NCBI GenBank assembly: GCA_001873295.1
Contig: MNYW01000150.1
Span: 1 to 44,174, forward strand
Length of the DNA stretch: 44,174 nucleotides
Source: Nitrospirae bacterium CG2_30_70_394
Lineage (GTDB): Bacteria; CG2-30-53-67; CG2-30-70-394
Direction: 5' to 3'
Part shown: positions 27,218-34,338 of the stretch, piece by piece
How the letters are laid out: each line of letters starts with the position of its first letter
Position numbering within the stretch: position 1 is the first letter of the stretch
Translations under genes and position numbers: made by a program
Notes under the pieces: generated by a model
The model's input: only the letters and a program-made list of their open reading frames with translations
What the model was told of the DNA's origin: nothing
Database searches by the model: none

Positions 27218-27243
27218 GCGCCGCCACCCGCGGGTGGCGGCGC
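27218..27243 (+). terminator. Perfect 26-nt palindrome after flgM
   Basis: GCGCCGCCACCCG at 27218-27230 is exactly complementary to 27231-27243, forming a stem with almost no loop (12 bp around a central GC). It starts 21 nt after the flgM stop and is the likely end of that transcript, although no clean T-run follows. Confidence 0.6.
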
Positions 27244-27273
27244 CGGGTGCTGTTTCATGCCAGCGGTTGCAGC
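27240..27273 (+). repeat. 34-nt direct repeat, copy 1
   Basis: Begins GCGCCGGGTGCTGTTTCATG and is identical to 27314-27347. The two copies are offset by 74 nt, and their flanks are unrelated. Confidence 0.9.
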
Positions 27274-27313
27274 TCGCTATTCACCGGCTGGCCAGCGACG
27301 GCCTGGACGCGCC

Positions 27314-27347
27314 GCGCCGGGTGCTGTTTCATGCCAGCGGTTGCAGC
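27314..27347 (+). repeat. 34-nt direct repeat, copy 2
   Basis: Exact second copy of the 34-nt repeat at 27240-27273. It ends 14 nt before an inverted-repeat element. Confidence 0.9.
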
Positions 27348-27360
27348 CCCTAGCCGCCCG

Positions 27361-27461
27361 CCGGCCGACGTCCCGATCGACTGCGCAGAAGCGAACCCAG
27401 GCCGGGATCGTGGAATGATCGAGCCCGCTGCTTCTCGTCACGAGCGACCGGGTCCGACGAA
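27361..27461 (-). repeat. Dispersed inverted-repeat element, copy E
   Basis: Read on the minus strand its core is GCTTCTGCGCAGTCGATCG followed by ACGTCGGCCGG. This core lies at 27361-27393, and a second, opposite and poorer core, GCGACCGGGTCCGACGAA, lies at about 27444-27461. It ends 3 nt before the tpiA stop codon. The spacer between core and end box is shorter than in the other copies. Confidence 0.5.
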
Positions 27462-27464
27462 CTC

Positions 27465-28232
27465 CTAGCCGAGTCGTCCCGCGGTGATGATCCGCGCGAA
27501 GGTGGCAGCGTCCAGGGAGGCGCCGCCGACGAGCACCCCGTCCACGTCCCGGGTGGCCAAGAGCTCGGCGGCATTGGTGGCGTTCACCGAGCCGCCATAA
27601 AGGATGGGGACGCGATTGGCGGTGTCGGCATCGCAGTGGCCCGCCATCCAGGCGCGGATTGCCGCGTGGACCTCCTGTGCCTGTTCCTTGGTTGCCGTCT
27701 CGCCGGTGCCGATCGCCCAGACCGGTTCGTAGGCGATGACGATCTGCGCCCGTCGCTCCGGCTTGCAACTGCCGAGCGCCGCGGTGAGCTGGCGCTCCAC
27801 CACCGCTTTGGTCTGGCCGGCCTGCCGTTCCGCGAGGGTCTCCCCCACGCAGACGACCGCCACCAGCCCCGCCTCCACCGCTGCGGTCACCTTCTTCCCG
27901 GTCGCCTCGTCCGTTTCGCCGAAGAGGTGGCGCCGCTCGGAGTGGCCGACGAGGACGTGGCGGCAGCCGCAATCGACGAGCTGTGCCGCGGACACCTCGC
28001 CGGTGTAGGCGCCGTTCTCCGCCCAGTAGAGGTCCTGGCCGCCCACGAAGAGGTTGGCCGGGCCGAGGCGGGCCACCTTGCCCACCCGCTCCAGGGCGGT
28101 GAAGGGGGGGAAGAGGACGACCTGCCGGTGGGGGGCATCAAGGGCTGCGTCCATCACCCCGCGGGCGAGACGCTCGGCTTCATCCAGGGTGCAGTTGAGC
28201 TTCCAGTTTCCAGCGATGATCGTGGCCCGCAT
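27465..28232 (-). CDS. tpiA: Triosephosphate isomerase
   Basis: Interconverts glyceraldehyde-3-phosphate and dihydroxyacetone phosphate in glycolysis and gluconeogenesis. 255 aa. Catalytic residues are visible: K11 in AGNWKLN, H97 in GHSERRHLFGE and the general base E169 in AYEPVWAIGTG. The phosphate-binding LYGGSVNATNA and GVLVGGASLD complete the barrel. ATG 28232 has AGGGGA upstream. In many genomes secG follows tpiA; here the stop is followed directly by a repeat-filled convergent gap. Confidence 0.97.
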   Translation of the reverse strand: MRATIIAGNWKLNCTLDEAERLARGVMDAALDAPHRQVVLFPPFTALERVGKVARLGPANLFVGGQDLYWAENGAYTGEVSAAQLVDCGCRHVLVGHSERRHLFGETDEATGKKVTAAVEAGLVAVVCVGETLAERQAGQTKAVVERQLTAALGSCKPERRAQIVIAYEPVWAIGTGETATKEQAQEVHAAIRAWMAGHCDADTANRVPILYGGSVNATNAAELLATRDVDGVLVGGASLDAATFARIITAGRLG

Positions 28233-28374
28233 GGCAGATCCCCTAAAGAAGTTGAAGACAGCGGTGGGTCAGCTTCGCGACGGGTGGAGCCGTCCGTGGC
28301 ACCGGGTCTCCCGTCCCGAATCCCGCGTGAACGGCATACTTTTACTCTTTGCCATGGCGATTATTAAGGGGGCA

Positions 28375-28407
28375 AGAAAAGGGGCCCCGGCGATGTGCTG
28401 GGGCCCC
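28375..28407 (-). terminator. Intrinsic terminator downstream of mrp
   Basis: Read on the minus strand, GGGGCCCC (28407-28400), an 11-nt loop and GGGGCCCC (28388-28381) form an 8-bp GC stem followed by TTTTCT. It lies about 190 nt beyond the mrp stop. Confidence 0.75.
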
Positions 28408-28443
28408 GCTCCTCCGCGCCTTGCGCCGCCGTTTAGGAAGTGG

Positions 28444-28595
28444 GTTGGACTTTGTCGATCGCGACGCGAGGGAGGGGGATCCAGTCCGGCTGGGGAGCCG
28501 TGCGCGGCGTTTCGGGGGCGTGGGGCTACGCAGCAGGGGTCCCACTCTGGGCCGCGGTCCGTTTCTTCGCGGTCGATCAAGGCCAAATCCGACCG
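28444..28595 (+). repeat. Dispersed inverted-repeat element, copy B
   Basis: Has both ends. The left end is GGACTTTGTCGATCGCGACG (28447-28466). The right end is GTTTCTTCGCGGTCGATCA (28561-28579) followed by CCAAATCCGACCG (28583-28595). The interior shares GGGAGCCGTGCG with copy C. It ends 3 nt short of the mrp stop codon. Confidence 0.6.
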
Positions 28596-28598
28596 CGC

Positions 28599-29681
28599 CT
28601 ACGCCTGGTTCAGGGTGAAGACCGGTTTTACGTGGGTGAGCCGCTTCTTCAGGTTGCGCCGGGTGACCTCCTCGGAGAGCGCCTGGGCGAGGTCGAGGAA
28701 GCGTTTCGCCTGCGGCGACTCCGGGTGGGCGGAGACGATCGGCTGGCCCGTGTCCCCGCCCTCGCGCACGACCGGGTCGAGGGGCAGCTTGCCGAACAAG
28801 GGCACCTTGTACTCGCTGGCGAGTATGGCGCCACCGCCCTCACTGAAGATCGCCGTCTCCGCACCACACTCCGGGCAGACGAAGGAGGACATGTTTTCGA
28901 TGACGCCGAGGATCGGGACCTCCACCTTCTCGAACATCGCCATGCCCTTGCGGACGTCGGCCACCGCCACGTCTTGGGGGGTGGTGACGGCGACCGCGCC
29001 GTCGAGCTTGGCGAGCTGCGACAGGGAGAGCTGGGCGTCGCCGGTGCCGGGGGGGAGGTCGACGAGGAGGTAGTCGAGGTCGCGCCACTCCACGTCGCCG
29101 AGGAGCTGGCGCAACATCCCGTCGATCATCGGCCCGCGCCAGATCACCGGGTCCTTATCCTTCACGAAGAAGCCAAAGGAGATGTAATAGACGCCGTGGC
29201 CGAGGGCCGGGATGAGGCGCTTGCCGAACAGCTCTAAGGGCCGCTCCACGCCCATCATCGTGGGGATCGAGGGGCCGAGGATGTCGGCGTCGAGGATCCC
29301 CACCTTGTTGCCCATCTGGGTGAGGGCGATGGCGAGGTTGGCGGTGACCGTGGACTTGCCGACGCCCCCCTTGCCGGAGGAGATCGCCACCACGCAGCGC
29401 ACCTCCGGGATGAGGTTCCGCTCGCCGTATTCGAGGGAGAGGGTCTCCTCCACCACCTTCAGCTCGACCCTCTCGACCCCCGCCACCTGTTCCATCGCTT
29501 GGCGGACCTGGGCCTCCAACGCGGGGCGCAAACGGCTGCCCACCGCCGGCATCGCCAAGGTGGCGGAGGCGGTCCCGCTGGCGACGGTGATGTCCTTCAC
29601 CACCTTCAGCTTGATGACGTCCTCCGCCATCCCGGGATAGGGGATCGCCGCCAGGGCCTCGATGACTTTTGCCGTGCTCAT
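28599..29681 (-). CDS. apbC: Mrp/ApbC iron-sulfur cluster carrier ATPase
   Basis: P-loop NTPase that holds and transfers Fe-S clusters to apo-proteins. 360 aa from ATG 29681, which has AGGAGA directly upstream. The N-terminal 85 residues are a MIP18/DUF59-type domain (VIEALAAIPYPGM...). The deviant Walker A is SSGKGGVGKSTVTANLA (103-110 core), the switch I/Walker B region is DADILGPSIP and LVDLPPGTGD, and the cluster-binding CxxC is C269/C272 (SSFVCPECGAET). It stands alone, with its own terminator downstream and the terminator of the zinc-ribbon gene upstream. Confidence 0.95.
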   Translation of the reverse strand: MSTAKVIEALAAIPYPGMAEDVIKLKVVKDITVASGTASATLAMPAVGSRLRPALEAQVRQAMEQVAGVERVELKVVEETLSLEYGERNLIPEVRCVVAISSGKGGVGKSTVTANLAIALTQMGNKVGILDADILGPSIPTMMGVERPLELFGKRLIPALGHGVYYISFGFFVKDKDPVIWRGPMIDGMLRQLLGDVEWRDLDYLLVDLPPGTGDAQLSLSQLAKLDGAVAVTTPQDVAVADVRKGMAMFEKVEVPILGVIENMSSFVCPECGAETAIFSEGGGAILASEYKVPLFGKLPLDPVVREGGDTGQPIVSAHPESPQAKRFLDLAQALSEEVTRRNLKKRLTHVKPVFTLNQA

Positions 29682-29807
29682 GGTCTCTCCTAGAAAACGA
29701 GATCGCGAAGGGAGTGGGTAGGCCGCGGTCCAGCGGTGTTGCGGCAAGGACGATTGTCGGTAGCGAAGCCCCTTCTACGCAATCCGCGGACGATCCTTCG
29801 TGACTCC

Positions 29808-29847
29808 AAAAAAAAGGGGCGCCCCCACCGTGTGGTGGAGGCGCCCC
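29808..29847 (-). terminator. Strong intrinsic terminator downstream of the zinc-ribbon gene
   Basis: On the minus strand a 14-bp stem (29847-29834 with 29829-29816, one G-U-type pair) with a 4-nt loop is followed by eight T (29815-29808). It lies 21 nt after the zinc-ribbon stop and insulates the Rrf2 operon from mrp. Confidence 0.93.
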
Positions 29848-29868
29848 GAGGCCGCGGCGTGGGCGGCC

Positions 29869-30090
29869 TTACTCTTCCACGTCTTGGTGCGCCATCTTGT
29901 GGCGGAAACGGCTTCCCTTGCGTGGCCCCGGCGGCTCCAACTGCGGGCCAGAGTGGAAGAAGACATAGTTCCCGCAGATGTAGCAACGGTAGTAGTTGGA
30001 ATCCATCGTGTTGTTTTGCAGGTTGCTGGCGCTGTCCATACAACCCATCTGTTCGAGCTGCATGGGGGCGGAACACTTGGGGCATTTCAT
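29869..30090 (-). CDS. Small zinc-ribbon protein
   Basis: A 73-aa protein from ATG 30090, with GGAGG eight nt upstream. Two CxxC knuckles, C3-P-K-C6 (MKCPKCSAPM) and C36-Y-I-C39 (YYRCYICGNY), form a typical zinc ribbon. A basic tail GPRKGSRFRHKMAHQDVEE follows. I do not recognise a named family. It lies 38 nt after the Rrf2 gene and ends at a strong terminator, so the two form a bicistronic unit; the regulator may control it. A metal, redox or nucleic-acid-binding role is possible but unproven. Confidence 0.75.
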   Translation of the reverse strand: MKCPKCSAPMQLEQMGCMDSASNLQNNTMDSNYYRCYICGNYVFFHSGPQLEPPGPRKGSRFRHKMAHQDVEE

Positions 30091-30128
30091 GTTCAGGACC
30101 TCCGTGGGGGGGATGGTAACAATATACG

Positions 30129-30545
30129 TTATGAGTGAGCGGCGGCCGGGTTGAGGGGGAGTTCCCGGGCCATTTCCGCCAGGTTTGCGGCTTCGAGCTC
30201 TGCGACGATCGCGCGTTCCACCCGTTCCCACACGGCTCGGGTCAACGCCTGGGCACCGTTCGTTCTCGCTTCGCGGACGAGGCGAATCGGGCCCTCGACC
30301 GCCTCCACCACGTCGCGCATGGAGATCTCTGCCGGGTCGCGGGCAAGGGAGACGCCGCCGCCAGTGCCGCGCTGGGTAAAGACCAGGCCAGCACGGGCGA
30401 GACGTCGCACCACCGCCGCGAAGGCGTGACCCGGCAGGGCGTGCTGGCGGGCGATCTCCTCCACCGGCGCCACCGTCCCAGGGGGCAAGGTGGCCAGGTG
30501 AACGATCCCGGTGACCGCGTAGTCGACGCTGTGATTGATCCTCAT
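30129..30545 (-). CDS. Rrf2-family transcriptional regulator lacking cysteines
   Basis: 138-aa winged-helix regulator of the Rrf2 family (relatives IscR, NsrR, CymR). It has the start MRINHSVDYAVTGIVHLA, the helix-turn-helix with EEIARQHALPGHAFAAVVRR, the wing RGTGGGVSLARDPAEISM and the dimer helix DVVEAVEGPI. There is no cysteine anywhere in the protein, so the three-Cys Fe-S ligation of IscR/NsrR is impossible; it may sense in another way, as cluster-free members do. A 23-bp dyad covers its own promoter, which suggests autoregulation. The zinc-ribbon gene follows in the same transcript. Confidence 0.9.
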   Translation of the reverse strand: MRINHSVDYAVTGIVHLATLPPGTVAPVEEIARQHALPGHAFAAVVRRLARAGLVFTQRGTGGGVSLARDPAEISMRDVVEAVEGPIRLVREARTNGAQALTRAVWERVERAIVAELEAANLAEMARELPLNPAAAHS

Positions 30546-30559
30546 GGCTGTACCCAGTA

Positions 30560-30582
30560 AAGAATAGAAATAGACTGTTCTT
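30560..30582. promoter_or_regulatory. 11-1-11 dyad, probable Rrf2 operator
   Basis: AAGAATAGAAA (30560-30570), one base, then AGACTGTTCTT (30572-30582). Seven of the eleven pairs are complementary, and flanking GTAA/TTAC (30557-30560, 30583-30586) extends the symmetry. The size and spacing are those of Rrf2-family boxes. It lies 14 nt upstream of the Rrf2 start codon. Confidence 0.6.
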
Positions 30583-30588
30583 TTACAA
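30561..30588 (-). promoter_or_regulatory. Candidate promoter of the Rrf2 gene
   Basis: On the minus strand TTGTAA (30588-30583) and TATTCT (30566-30561) are 16 nt apart. The -10 is only 15 nt from the ATG, so the leader would be very short. The operator dyad covers the spacer and -10. Confidence 0.45.
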
Positions 30589-30661
30589 GTTACCTACCAG
30601 GGTGGACCCCGTCAAGGCGATCGGTAGGCTGGCGGGTGCGGCAGCTCCGCGGAAAAGCGCC

Positions 30662-30693
30662 GGCCAGAAGGGTGGAAGGCCAGAAGGGTGGAA
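30662..30693 (+). repeat. 16-nt tandem duplication
   Basis: GGCCAGAAGGGTGGAA occurs twice without a gap (30662-30677, 30678-30693) in the space between the Rrf2 and glrR genes. Confidence 0.85.
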
Positions 30694-30735
30694 TGGCGCC
30701 CGGGTGGTCGCGCCGTCGGCCCCCCACCGCGGCGG

Positions 30736-32094
30736 TCAGCAGAAGTCGGAGCGCTTCAGGCCGTGACGCTTCATCAGGGCGTAGAAATCGGTGCGGTGCT
30801 TGCCCGCCATGCTGGCGGCTTGGCTGACGTTGCCGCCCGCGGCGCGCAGGACGCGAATCAGATAGTTGCGGTCGAACCGGCTTCGCGCGTCGTGCATGGA
30901 GAGGAGGGCGGTGTCGGCGGGGGTGTGGTCGCCGGCGGGGGGGGGCTCCAGGGTGAACGCGTCTGCCTCCAGGCACTCGGTGTCGGCGAGGGCGACCGCC
31001 ACCTCGATGCGGTTTCTCAGCTCACGCACATTGCCCGGCCACGGATATTGTTCGAGCCGTTGGAGGGCAGCGTCGCTGATGGTCAGGGGGTGGCCGTCGC
31101 CGAACTCGGTGAGGAAGTGGCGGACGAGGGGGGCGATGTCTTGTTGCCGGTCGCGCAGGGGGGCGAGGTGGAGGGGAAGGACGTCGATGCGATAGTAGAG
31201 GTCCTCGCGAAAAGTCCCATCGGCCACCTTGCGGCGCAGGTCCTGGTGGGTGGCGGCGATCACCCGCACGTCCACCGCCACCGGTTCTACCCCGCCGACC
31301 GGCATCACCTCCCGCTCCTGGAGGACGCGGAGGAGCTTGACCTGGGTCTCCAGCGGCGCGTCGCCGATCTCGTCGAGAAGGAGGGTGCCGCCGTGGGCGG
31401 CGCGGAAGAGGCCGAGGTTGGCAGTGTGCGCTCCGGTAAACGCACCGCGCTCATGGCCGAAGAGCTCGCTCTCCAGAAGGTTCGCCGGGATAGCGCCACA
31501 GTTGATCGCCCGGAAGGGGCCGAGGCGCCGGCCGCTGTAATCGTGCAGGGCGCGCGCCACCACCTCTTTACCGGTGCCGGTGGCGCCGGTGATCAGGACG
31601 GTGGAATCGACCCGGGCGAGCTTGCGCACCCGCTTCCACACCTCGCACATCGCCGGGCTGGCGGCGACGAAGGGAGCCTCCTCCGCCATCCGCTCGGCGG
31701 GTGTGGCGGCGCTGTGGCCGCGCAGGGCGGCGCGCACCCGCTGGACCAACTTCATGCCGTCGTACGGCTTGGCGAGGAAGTCGAAGGCGCCGGAACGGAT
31801 TGCCTGGACCGCGCTGGCGATGTCGCCGTGGGCGGTGAGGATGATCACCGGCACCGCCGGCCACCGCTTGTGGACCGCCTCCAGGAGGTCGATGCCGCTC
31901 ACCTTGGCCATCCGCAGATCGCTCACCACCGCGTCGGGCGGATCCGCGGCCACGATCTGGAGCGCCTCTTCGCCGCTGTTGGCGGTGGCCACTCCATACC
32001 CCTCGCTGGCGAGGCGCATGGTCAGGACCTCGAGAATGGCCGGGTCGTCGTCCACCAACAGGACCTTGGAGCGGGGCCCGGCGGTGTTACTCAT
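30736..32094 (-). CDS. glrR: Sigma-54-dependent response regulator (GlrR/QseF type)
   Basis: NtrC-family activator, 452 aa. The receiver domain has D16/D17 and phospho-acceptor D59 (AVVSDLRMAKVSG). The AAA+ domain has Walker A GATGTGKE (170-177), the sigma-54 contact GAFTGA (217-222), Walker B LLLDEIGD (about 238-245) and the arginine-finger region FREDLYYRIDVLPLHLAPLR. A C-terminal Fis-type helix-turn-helix (GGNVSQAASMAGKHRTDFYA) follows. ATG 32094 overlaps the end of the lipoprotein gene by 8 nt. The order kinase-lipoprotein-regulator is that of glrK-qseG-glrR in enterobacteria, where GlrR drives small RNA genes from sigma-54 promoters. Its targets here are unknown. Confidence 0.9.
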   Translation of the reverse strand: MSNTAGPRSKVLLVDDDPAILEVLTMRLASEGYGVATANSGEEALQIVAADPPDAVVSDLRMAKVSGIDLLEAVHKRWPAVPVIILTAHGDIASAVQAIRSGAFDFLAKPYDGMKLVQRVRAALRGHSAATPAERMAEEAPFVAASPAMCEVWKRVRKLARVDSTVLITGATGTGKEVVARALHDYSGRRLGPFRAINCGAIPANLLESELFGHERGAFTGAHTANLGLFRAAHGGTLLLDEIGDAPLETQVKLLRVLQEREVMPVGGVEPVAVDVRVIAATHQDLRRKVADGTFREDLYYRIDVLPLHLAPLRDRQQDIAPLVRHFLTEFGDGHPLTISDAALQRLEQYPWPGNVRELRNRIEVAVALADTECLEADAFTLEPPPAGDHTPADTALLSMHDARSRFDRNYLIRVLRAAGGNVSQAASMAGKHRTDFYALMKRHGLKRSDFC

Positions 32095-32578
32095 GGCTCT
32101 CCTCCGCGGGTAGGGGGGCGAGGTCGATCGCTTTCAACCGTTCCATTTCATGCTCGAGAGAGAGGAGCTGCTTTTTCAGGCGGGCTTGGGCCGCCGCCGC
32201 CTTGGTCGCGCTGCGGGCGGCCGCTTGTTGGGCGTCGCGCTCGGATTCGTACGAGGTGAGGAGACCGAGAAGGGTTCGCGCCACCTCCCCGGCGCCGCCC
32301 GCCTGCGGTTCCAGCTCGCTCGCCTGGACCAGACAGCTGCGCGCCTCGGGTGCGGGGGTGGGGAGGGCCGGCGGCAGGTAGGCGAGGGCGCCGTGGAGCC
32401 AGGCGGCCGCGCGCAGGTGGCGGTCGGCGCCGGTGTCCTCGCGCAGGCGGTGGGCCGCCTCCCCCTCCGGGAACTGGACGCCGTAGGCGGACGTGGAGGG
32501 CAGCGGGCGCATCCACGGCCGGGGGGCACACCCCGCGGCCATCACCACCACGATGGCCACGCCCAGCCCCCTACGCAT
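32087..32578 (-). CDS. QseG-like outer-membrane lipoprotein
   Basis: 163-aa predicted lipoprotein. The signal peptide GLGVAIVVVMAAGC ends in a lipobox with acylated Cys17. The mature part has a short helical/TPR-like region (LRAAAWLHGALAYLPPALPT and onward) and a C-terminal coiled coil QARLKKQLLSLEHEMERLKA. Length, lipidation, final coiled coil and position between a GlrK-like kinase and a GlrR-like activator match QseG (YfhG), which controls kinase activity from the envelope. Sequence similarity to QseG is too low to see by eye beyond the C-terminus. The start overlaps the kinase stop by 8 nt, and the stop overlaps the regulator start by 8 nt. Confidence 0.75.
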   Translation of the reverse strand: MRRGLGVAIVVVMAAGCAPRPWMRPLPSTSAYGVQFPEGEAAHRLREDTGADRHLRAAAWLHGALAYLPPALPTPAPEARSCLVQASELEPQAGGAGEVARTLLGLLTSYESERDAQQAAARSATKAAAAQARLKKQLLSLEHEMERLKAIDLAPLPAEESHE

Positions 32579-34037
32579 GCGCGACCTCCGCGGTCGCCGC
32601 TGGGATGCGCACCACGAAGCGCGATCCCTGGCTGGGGGTGGCGCGCACCTGCAGGGTGCCGCCGTGGTCCTCGACGATGAGCCGGGCGATCGCCAGGCCG
32701 AGGCCCGTGCCCGGCAGGGAGGCGTCGACGGTGCCTCGTTCAAAGCGCCGGAAGATGCGTTCCTGCTCCCCCTCCGGGATGCCGATCCCGGTGTCGCACA
32801 CGCTGATCTCGACCCACCCGTTCGCGCCGCCGGCGAACCTCTCTCCCTCGAACCAGACCCGCCCGCCGGGGCGGTTGTATTTGACCGCGTTGCTAATGAG
32901 ATTCGTGAAGACCTGCAGCAGCCGCTCTTCGTCGCCGCGGACGGCGATCCCGGGGAAGCGCGGCGGATCGATCGCGATCCCCTGGCGGGTGGCCAACAGG
33001 TGGGTCCCCTGGAGGGAACGGTGGAGGAGGTCGTCAACGGACACAGTTTGAAAATGGTACCCCATCTGCCCGGCCCGAATCCTGGAAAGATCGAGGATCT
33101 GAGCGGTGCGCCGTTGCATCCGGTCGAGCTCGTGGCGGCTGAGCTCCAGCAGCTTGCGCTGCCCCTCGCTGGTGGGACCCGCCGCCCCTTCGAGCATCAG
33201 GGCGTTCGCTTCGCGCAGGGAGGTGAGGGGGGTCTTGAGCTCGTGGGAGCAGTTGGCGAGGAACTCCTCCTTGAGGGCGTCGAGCTCGGCAAGCTGGCGG
33301 GCCATCTGATTGGCCGAACGGGCGAGTGCGCCGATCTCGTCGTCTCGCTCCACCCCCACCTGGTAGTTGAGCTCACCCTGGGCCCAGCGGCGGGTAGCGG
33401 TGTGGAGCTCGTGCAGCGGCCCGGTGACTCGGCGTGCGGTCCAGTAGGCGAACACTCCTCCCATTCCCATCACCATCACCCAGCCGCAGAGGCCGATGTG
33501 GAAGGCGCGGCGCACCGTCCGGTCGCTCTCCTGTAGGCGCGCCTCCATGCGCTCCTGCAGGCCGTCGCGTACCGCGTTGAGGCGATCGGCGACGCCGGTG
33601 AAGGTGGTGGTGAGGGCCTCGCCGCTGCTCGCCGTCAAGCGGGGGGGGGCCGCCGCCCGCTCCCACAGGGCGCGGTGGTCCTCCTGCGCCGCGCTCATCG
33701 CCGCGCGCCACTCCCCGTCGGGGAGTTGGCTGGCGAGGGTGGTCAACGCCGACTCGAGGTTCTGGCCTACCTGATCGGCGCGGCCGAAGAAGGCCGGGTC
33801 ACGGGTGACCAAGCTCTTCTTCGCCAGACTCTCCTCGGCGCGGGCGAGTTGCAGGCAGCGACCGGTCTCCAGGTAGAGGGGCATGTCCTCGTGGAGGAGC
33901 TGGTCGACCTCCCGCCCGAGGGTGGCGAGATAGCCGAGGACGTATACCCCAAGGGCGGCGACCACCAACCCCAGGAGGAGGTAGCCGACGAGAAAGTTCA
34001 GGTAGAGGCGGCGAGAGAGCAGGGCAAAGAGGACCAT
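32571..34037 (-). CDS. glrK: Membrane sensor histidine kinase (GlrK/QseE type)
   Basis: 488-aa sensor kinase. TM1 is about residues 12-38. A mostly helical periplasmic region of about 135 residues follows, then TM2 (about 180-200), a HAMP domain (ARRVTGPLHELHTATRRWAQ), HisKA with phospho-acceptor H265 (NCSHELKTPLTSL), and HATPase with NLISNAVKYNRPGG, DTGIGIPEGE and GTGLGLAIARLI. ATG 34037 is used; the reading frame runs upstream, but the first hydrophobic helix starts here. Weak ribosome-binding site. It is the first gene of the three-gene overlapping operon. Confidence 0.92.
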   Translation of the reverse strand: MVLFALLSRRLYLNFLVGYLLLGLVVAALGVYVLGYLATLGREVDQLLHEDMPLYLETGRCLQLARAEESLAKKSLVTRDPAFFGRADQVGQNLESALTTLASQLPDGEWRAAMSAAQEDHRALWERAAAPPRLTASSGEALTTTFTGVADRLNAVRDGLQERMEARLQESDRTVRRAFHIGLCGWVMVMGMGGVFAYWTARRVTGPLHELHTATRRWAQGELNYQVGVERDDEIGALARSANQMARQLAELDALKEEFLANCSHELKTPLTSLREANALMLEGAAGPTSEGQRKLLELSRHELDRMQRRTAQILDLSRIRAGQMGYHFQTVSVDDLLHRSLQGTHLLATRQGIAIDPPRFPGIAVRGDEERLLQVFTNLISNAVKYNRPGGRVWFEGERFAGGANGWVEISVCDTGIGIPEGEQERIFRRFERGTVDASLPGTGLGLAIARLIVEDHGGTLQVRATPSQGSRFVVRIPAATAEVAHA

Positions 34038-34338
34038 GGGAGTCGGTCGGCGCGGGTCGATTGGGGGGCAAGAAGAGGCGGGCGCGAGTCCAGATCGGGA
34101 GCCGTGCGTCGTGCGGCGTGGGGCGAGGAGCCTGACGGATTGGGTCCCGACCCCCGCCGGCGCCTCCTTCCGCGCCATCGCAGTCGATCGCCCCAGTCCG
34201 ACAGGTTCCGAGGACGATCGCCCATCATCGGGGCGGTCCGGAGAGGGGTCAACGCGGGCGTCGGAGCCGCCGAAGCGCCTCCTGTTAGTGTGCGGCAAAC
34301 CGTTGTCGCATCTCCCTCCCTTCACTAAGGTCTCCTGC
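34038..34338. other. Divergent glrK-prsT gap
   Basis: 301 nt between divergent genes. It is half filled by one dispersed inverted-repeat element (34054-34204). No other strong signal is visible; the promoters of both neighbours must be here or overlap the element. Confidence 0.5.
34054..34204 (+). repeat. Dispersed inverted-repeat element, copy C
   Basis: Left end GGGTCGATTGGGGGGCAAGA, then AGGCGGGCGCGAGTCC (34076-34091). Interior GGGAGCCGTGCG is shared with copy B. The right end is GCGCCATCGCAGTCGATCG (34172-34190) followed by CAGTCCGACAG. It starts 17 nt upstream of the glrK start codon and covers the likely promoter region. Confidence 0.55.

Larger units (their letters stand above)
27198..27464. 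other. flgM-tpiA convergent gap with repeats
   Basis: 267 nt holding a 26-bp palindrome, two copies of a 34-nt direct repeat and one dispersed inverted-repeat element. No gene is visible. Confidence 0.7.
28233..28598. other. tpiA-mrp gap
   Basis: 366 nt between two minus-strand genes. It holds a T-tailed terminator for mrp (28375-28407) and one dispersed inverted-repeat element (28444-28595). A minus-strand frame across it has no coding character. Confidence 0.65.

Noticed and set aside
27240-27273. Possible sigma-54 site TGGCATGAAACAGCA in the 34-nt repeat (minus strand)
   Set aside because: The GG-GC spacing is 9 nt, one short of the required 10, and no gene lies suitably downstream.
27240-27347. 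CRISPR-like pair of repeats
   Set aside because: Only two copies, one spacer and no cas gene.
28269-28586. 105-aa minus-strand frame between tpiA and mrp
   Set aside because: It runs through a terminator and a repeat element and has no domain or ribosome-binding site.
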